The translations under genes and the position numbers were made by a program. This document shows, one piece after another, positions 62,574 through 64,000 of a stretch of DNA of 64,000 nucleotides; positions within the stretch are counted from its first letter, which is position 1, and every line of letters starts with the position of its first letter. The stretch comes from Hemerocallis citrina (lineage: Eukaryota; Streptophyta; Magnoliopsida; Asparagales; Asphodelaceae): positions 86,559,910 to 86,623,909 of the forward strand of contig CM030367.1 in assembly GCA_017893485.1 (NCBI GenBank). Reading direction: 5' to 3'. The notes beneath the pieces are model-generated. The model did no database searches. It was not told where the DNA came from and saw only the letters and a list, made by a program, of their open reading frames with translations.

Positions 62574-62685
62574 AGTGAAGTTCAGACTCTTGGGCATGAT
62601 GAAGAAGTTAGTGAAGTTTAGACTCTTGGGTATGATGAAGGGGTTAGTGAAGTTCAGACTCTTGGGTATGATGAAGTAATTACCA
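62574..62685 (+). repeat. ~51-bp tandem repeat, three copies
   Basis: GTGAAGTTCAGACTCTTGGG-ATGATGAAG recurs three times in the linker between copia integrase and RT. Confidence 0.85.
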
Positions 62686-63044
62686 ATTAGAACGAACAAC
62701 TGGATACAAATAATGGCGAACACTTGAATGAAGACCTAGTAAGGGAGGAAGACCCTCATGAAGAAGTACAACCAACGGAAGAAGACCCTCTTGAAGAATT
62801 GCAACCAGTACCAAATTTCAGTGAGAGTGAACTGTCAGACCCCAAAACCAATCGTCATCATTTTCCGAAGCTCCTAGAAGAGAACTTCCGCATCGTACTA
62901 ATAGAGGTATTCCAAAATCCACTTATGAACCTGATCCCACTAGTAACGTCCAATATCCCATGAGTAATTATGTATCCACTCACCGCTTGTCGGAATCAAA
63001 TAAGTTATTTGTAAATCAATTATTTACTGTATTTATTCCTAACA

Positions 63045-64000
63045 GCGTGTAGGAAGCCCTTACTGATCCAAGGTAAAAAGAAGCTATGGATGAGGAGATG
63101 AAGTCCTTGAAAAAGAATGAGACTTAGGAGATAGTCGAGCTGCCAGCAGGGAAGAAGCCAGTAGGATGCAGATGGGTTTATATAGTGAAGTATAAGTCTG
63201 ATAGTTCAATAGAGCGATACAAAGCAAGGTTGGTTGCCAAAGGATACACTCAAATGTATAGAATTGATTGTGAAGATACATTCGCACCTGCGGCAAAATT
63301 CAATACTGCTCGAGTCCTACTGTCACTTGCTACAAATCTTAATTGGCCGTTGGAGTAATTTGATGTGAAGAATGCATTTTTGCATGGGGAATTGACAGAA
63401 GAGGTTTATATGGAACTTCCACCAGGGTCGAACAGACCGGTCAAACACAACAATAAAGTATGTCATTTGAAGAAAGCATTGTATGGACTTAAGCAGTCGC
63501 TAAGAGCTTGGTTTGGGAGATTTACAAAATCAATGAGGATATTCAGATACTATCAAAGTAATTCAGATCATACTCTGTTCCTAAAAAGGAAAGAATGTAA
63601 AATTACTGCTCTCATTATTTATCTGGATGATATGATAGTAACTGGAGATGATCCTGAGGAGAGGAAGGCATTAAAGAACTACTTGTCACAAGAGTTCGAA
63701 ATGAAAGATCTTGGCTCTTTGAGATACTTCCTTGGTATTGAAGTTTCTCGCTCAAGAAAGGGGATATTTTTGTCTCAAATAAAGTATGCTCTTGATTTAT
63801 TAAAGAAAATTGGAATGTCCGCTTGTCAACTGATTAGTACACCGTTAGAAGAAGGACTGAAACTGTGCAACGAATCTGATCATGTACCTTGTGATAAGGA
63901 ACGATATCAGAGATTGGTTGGATGGCTGATGTATCTTGCACACACACGGCCAGATTTTTCATATGATTTAAATGTGGTAAGTCAGATTATGCATGCGCCT
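63045..64000 (+). pseudogene. Copia reverse transcriptase (partial)
   Basis: The frame contains AMDEEMKSL, the [13 protein letters not shown] and [13 protein letters not shown] motifs, FDVKNAFLHGEL, ALYGLKQS, the active site YLDDMIVTG (63621-63647) and FLGIEVSRS. Stops near 63049, 63076, 63127 and 63357 break it. It runs off the window before RNase H is complete. Confidence 0.93.

Larger units (their letters stand above)
59440..64000 (+). mobile_element. Ty1/copia retrotransposon, degenerate, cut by the window edge
   Basis: 5' LTR, primer-binding site, then protease, integrase and RT in copia order. Gag is almost absent: only about 0.8 kb separates the primer site from the protease, and no zinc knuckle was seen. 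Stops and frameshifts occur throughout. The 3' LTR is outside the window, so no TSD or age could be read. Confidence 0.93.

Overview
This 64 kb window looks like plant nuclear DNA, probably from an angiosperm with a large, repeat-rich genome. The evidence is Tat-lineage Ty3/gypsy and Ty1/copia polyproteins, a CACTA terminus, a plant-type CLP1 gene fragment with GT-AG introns, and many non-autonomous LTR elements. The species cannot be named. No intact host gene was recognised, and almost everything is nested retroelement sequence.

Layout, outside to inside. Bases 1-2120 are the 3' part of a long LTR (copy A). Copy B (3187-7368, minus) is a solo LTR with a perfect CTTTC target duplication. Copy C ends at 12254. 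Copy E (minus) starts at 12585 and ends at 58599, split by everything between. At 15828 a second LTR type (F, minus) sits inside E and resumes to 57827. F contains a ~38 bp minisatellite that took two further insertions. One is a Tat-type gypsy element (18563-52010, ~570 bp LTRs, TSD CAACT). The other is LTR copy D (52450-55843). The gypsy gag is interrupted by a CACTA end at 19413 that carries CLP1 exons. That CACTA is interrupted at 23953 by a tandem LARD (LTR-internal-LTR-partial internal, minus). A deletion then fused the LARD to gypsy gag at about 35850. Downstream come gypsy gag/pol, two hairpin-forming tandem-repeat families and an antisense ORF module. The module is itself split by solo LTR G (44668-47856, TSD TCGTC). 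A degenerate copia element runs from 59440 off the right edge.

Function. The gypsy element has Tat hallmarks: an extra RNase H domain, an antisense Transposase_28-like ORF, and 3' satellite arrays. It is dead, with stops, a frameshift and a changed RNase H acidic residue. The copia has almost no gag and a substituted integrase Glu. The LARDs and solo LTRs show no gag-pol.

The most interesting signal is in LTR copies A-E. Close to the 3' end each carries an exon of 47 nt (46 in A) after a splice-acceptor-like site. Its five-way alignment varies at every third codon position while second positions are mostly fixed, which is a protein-coding pattern. In copy C it joins in phase to a 469-nt ORF through a GC-AG intron. 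This suggests a two-exon gene contained inside an LTR.
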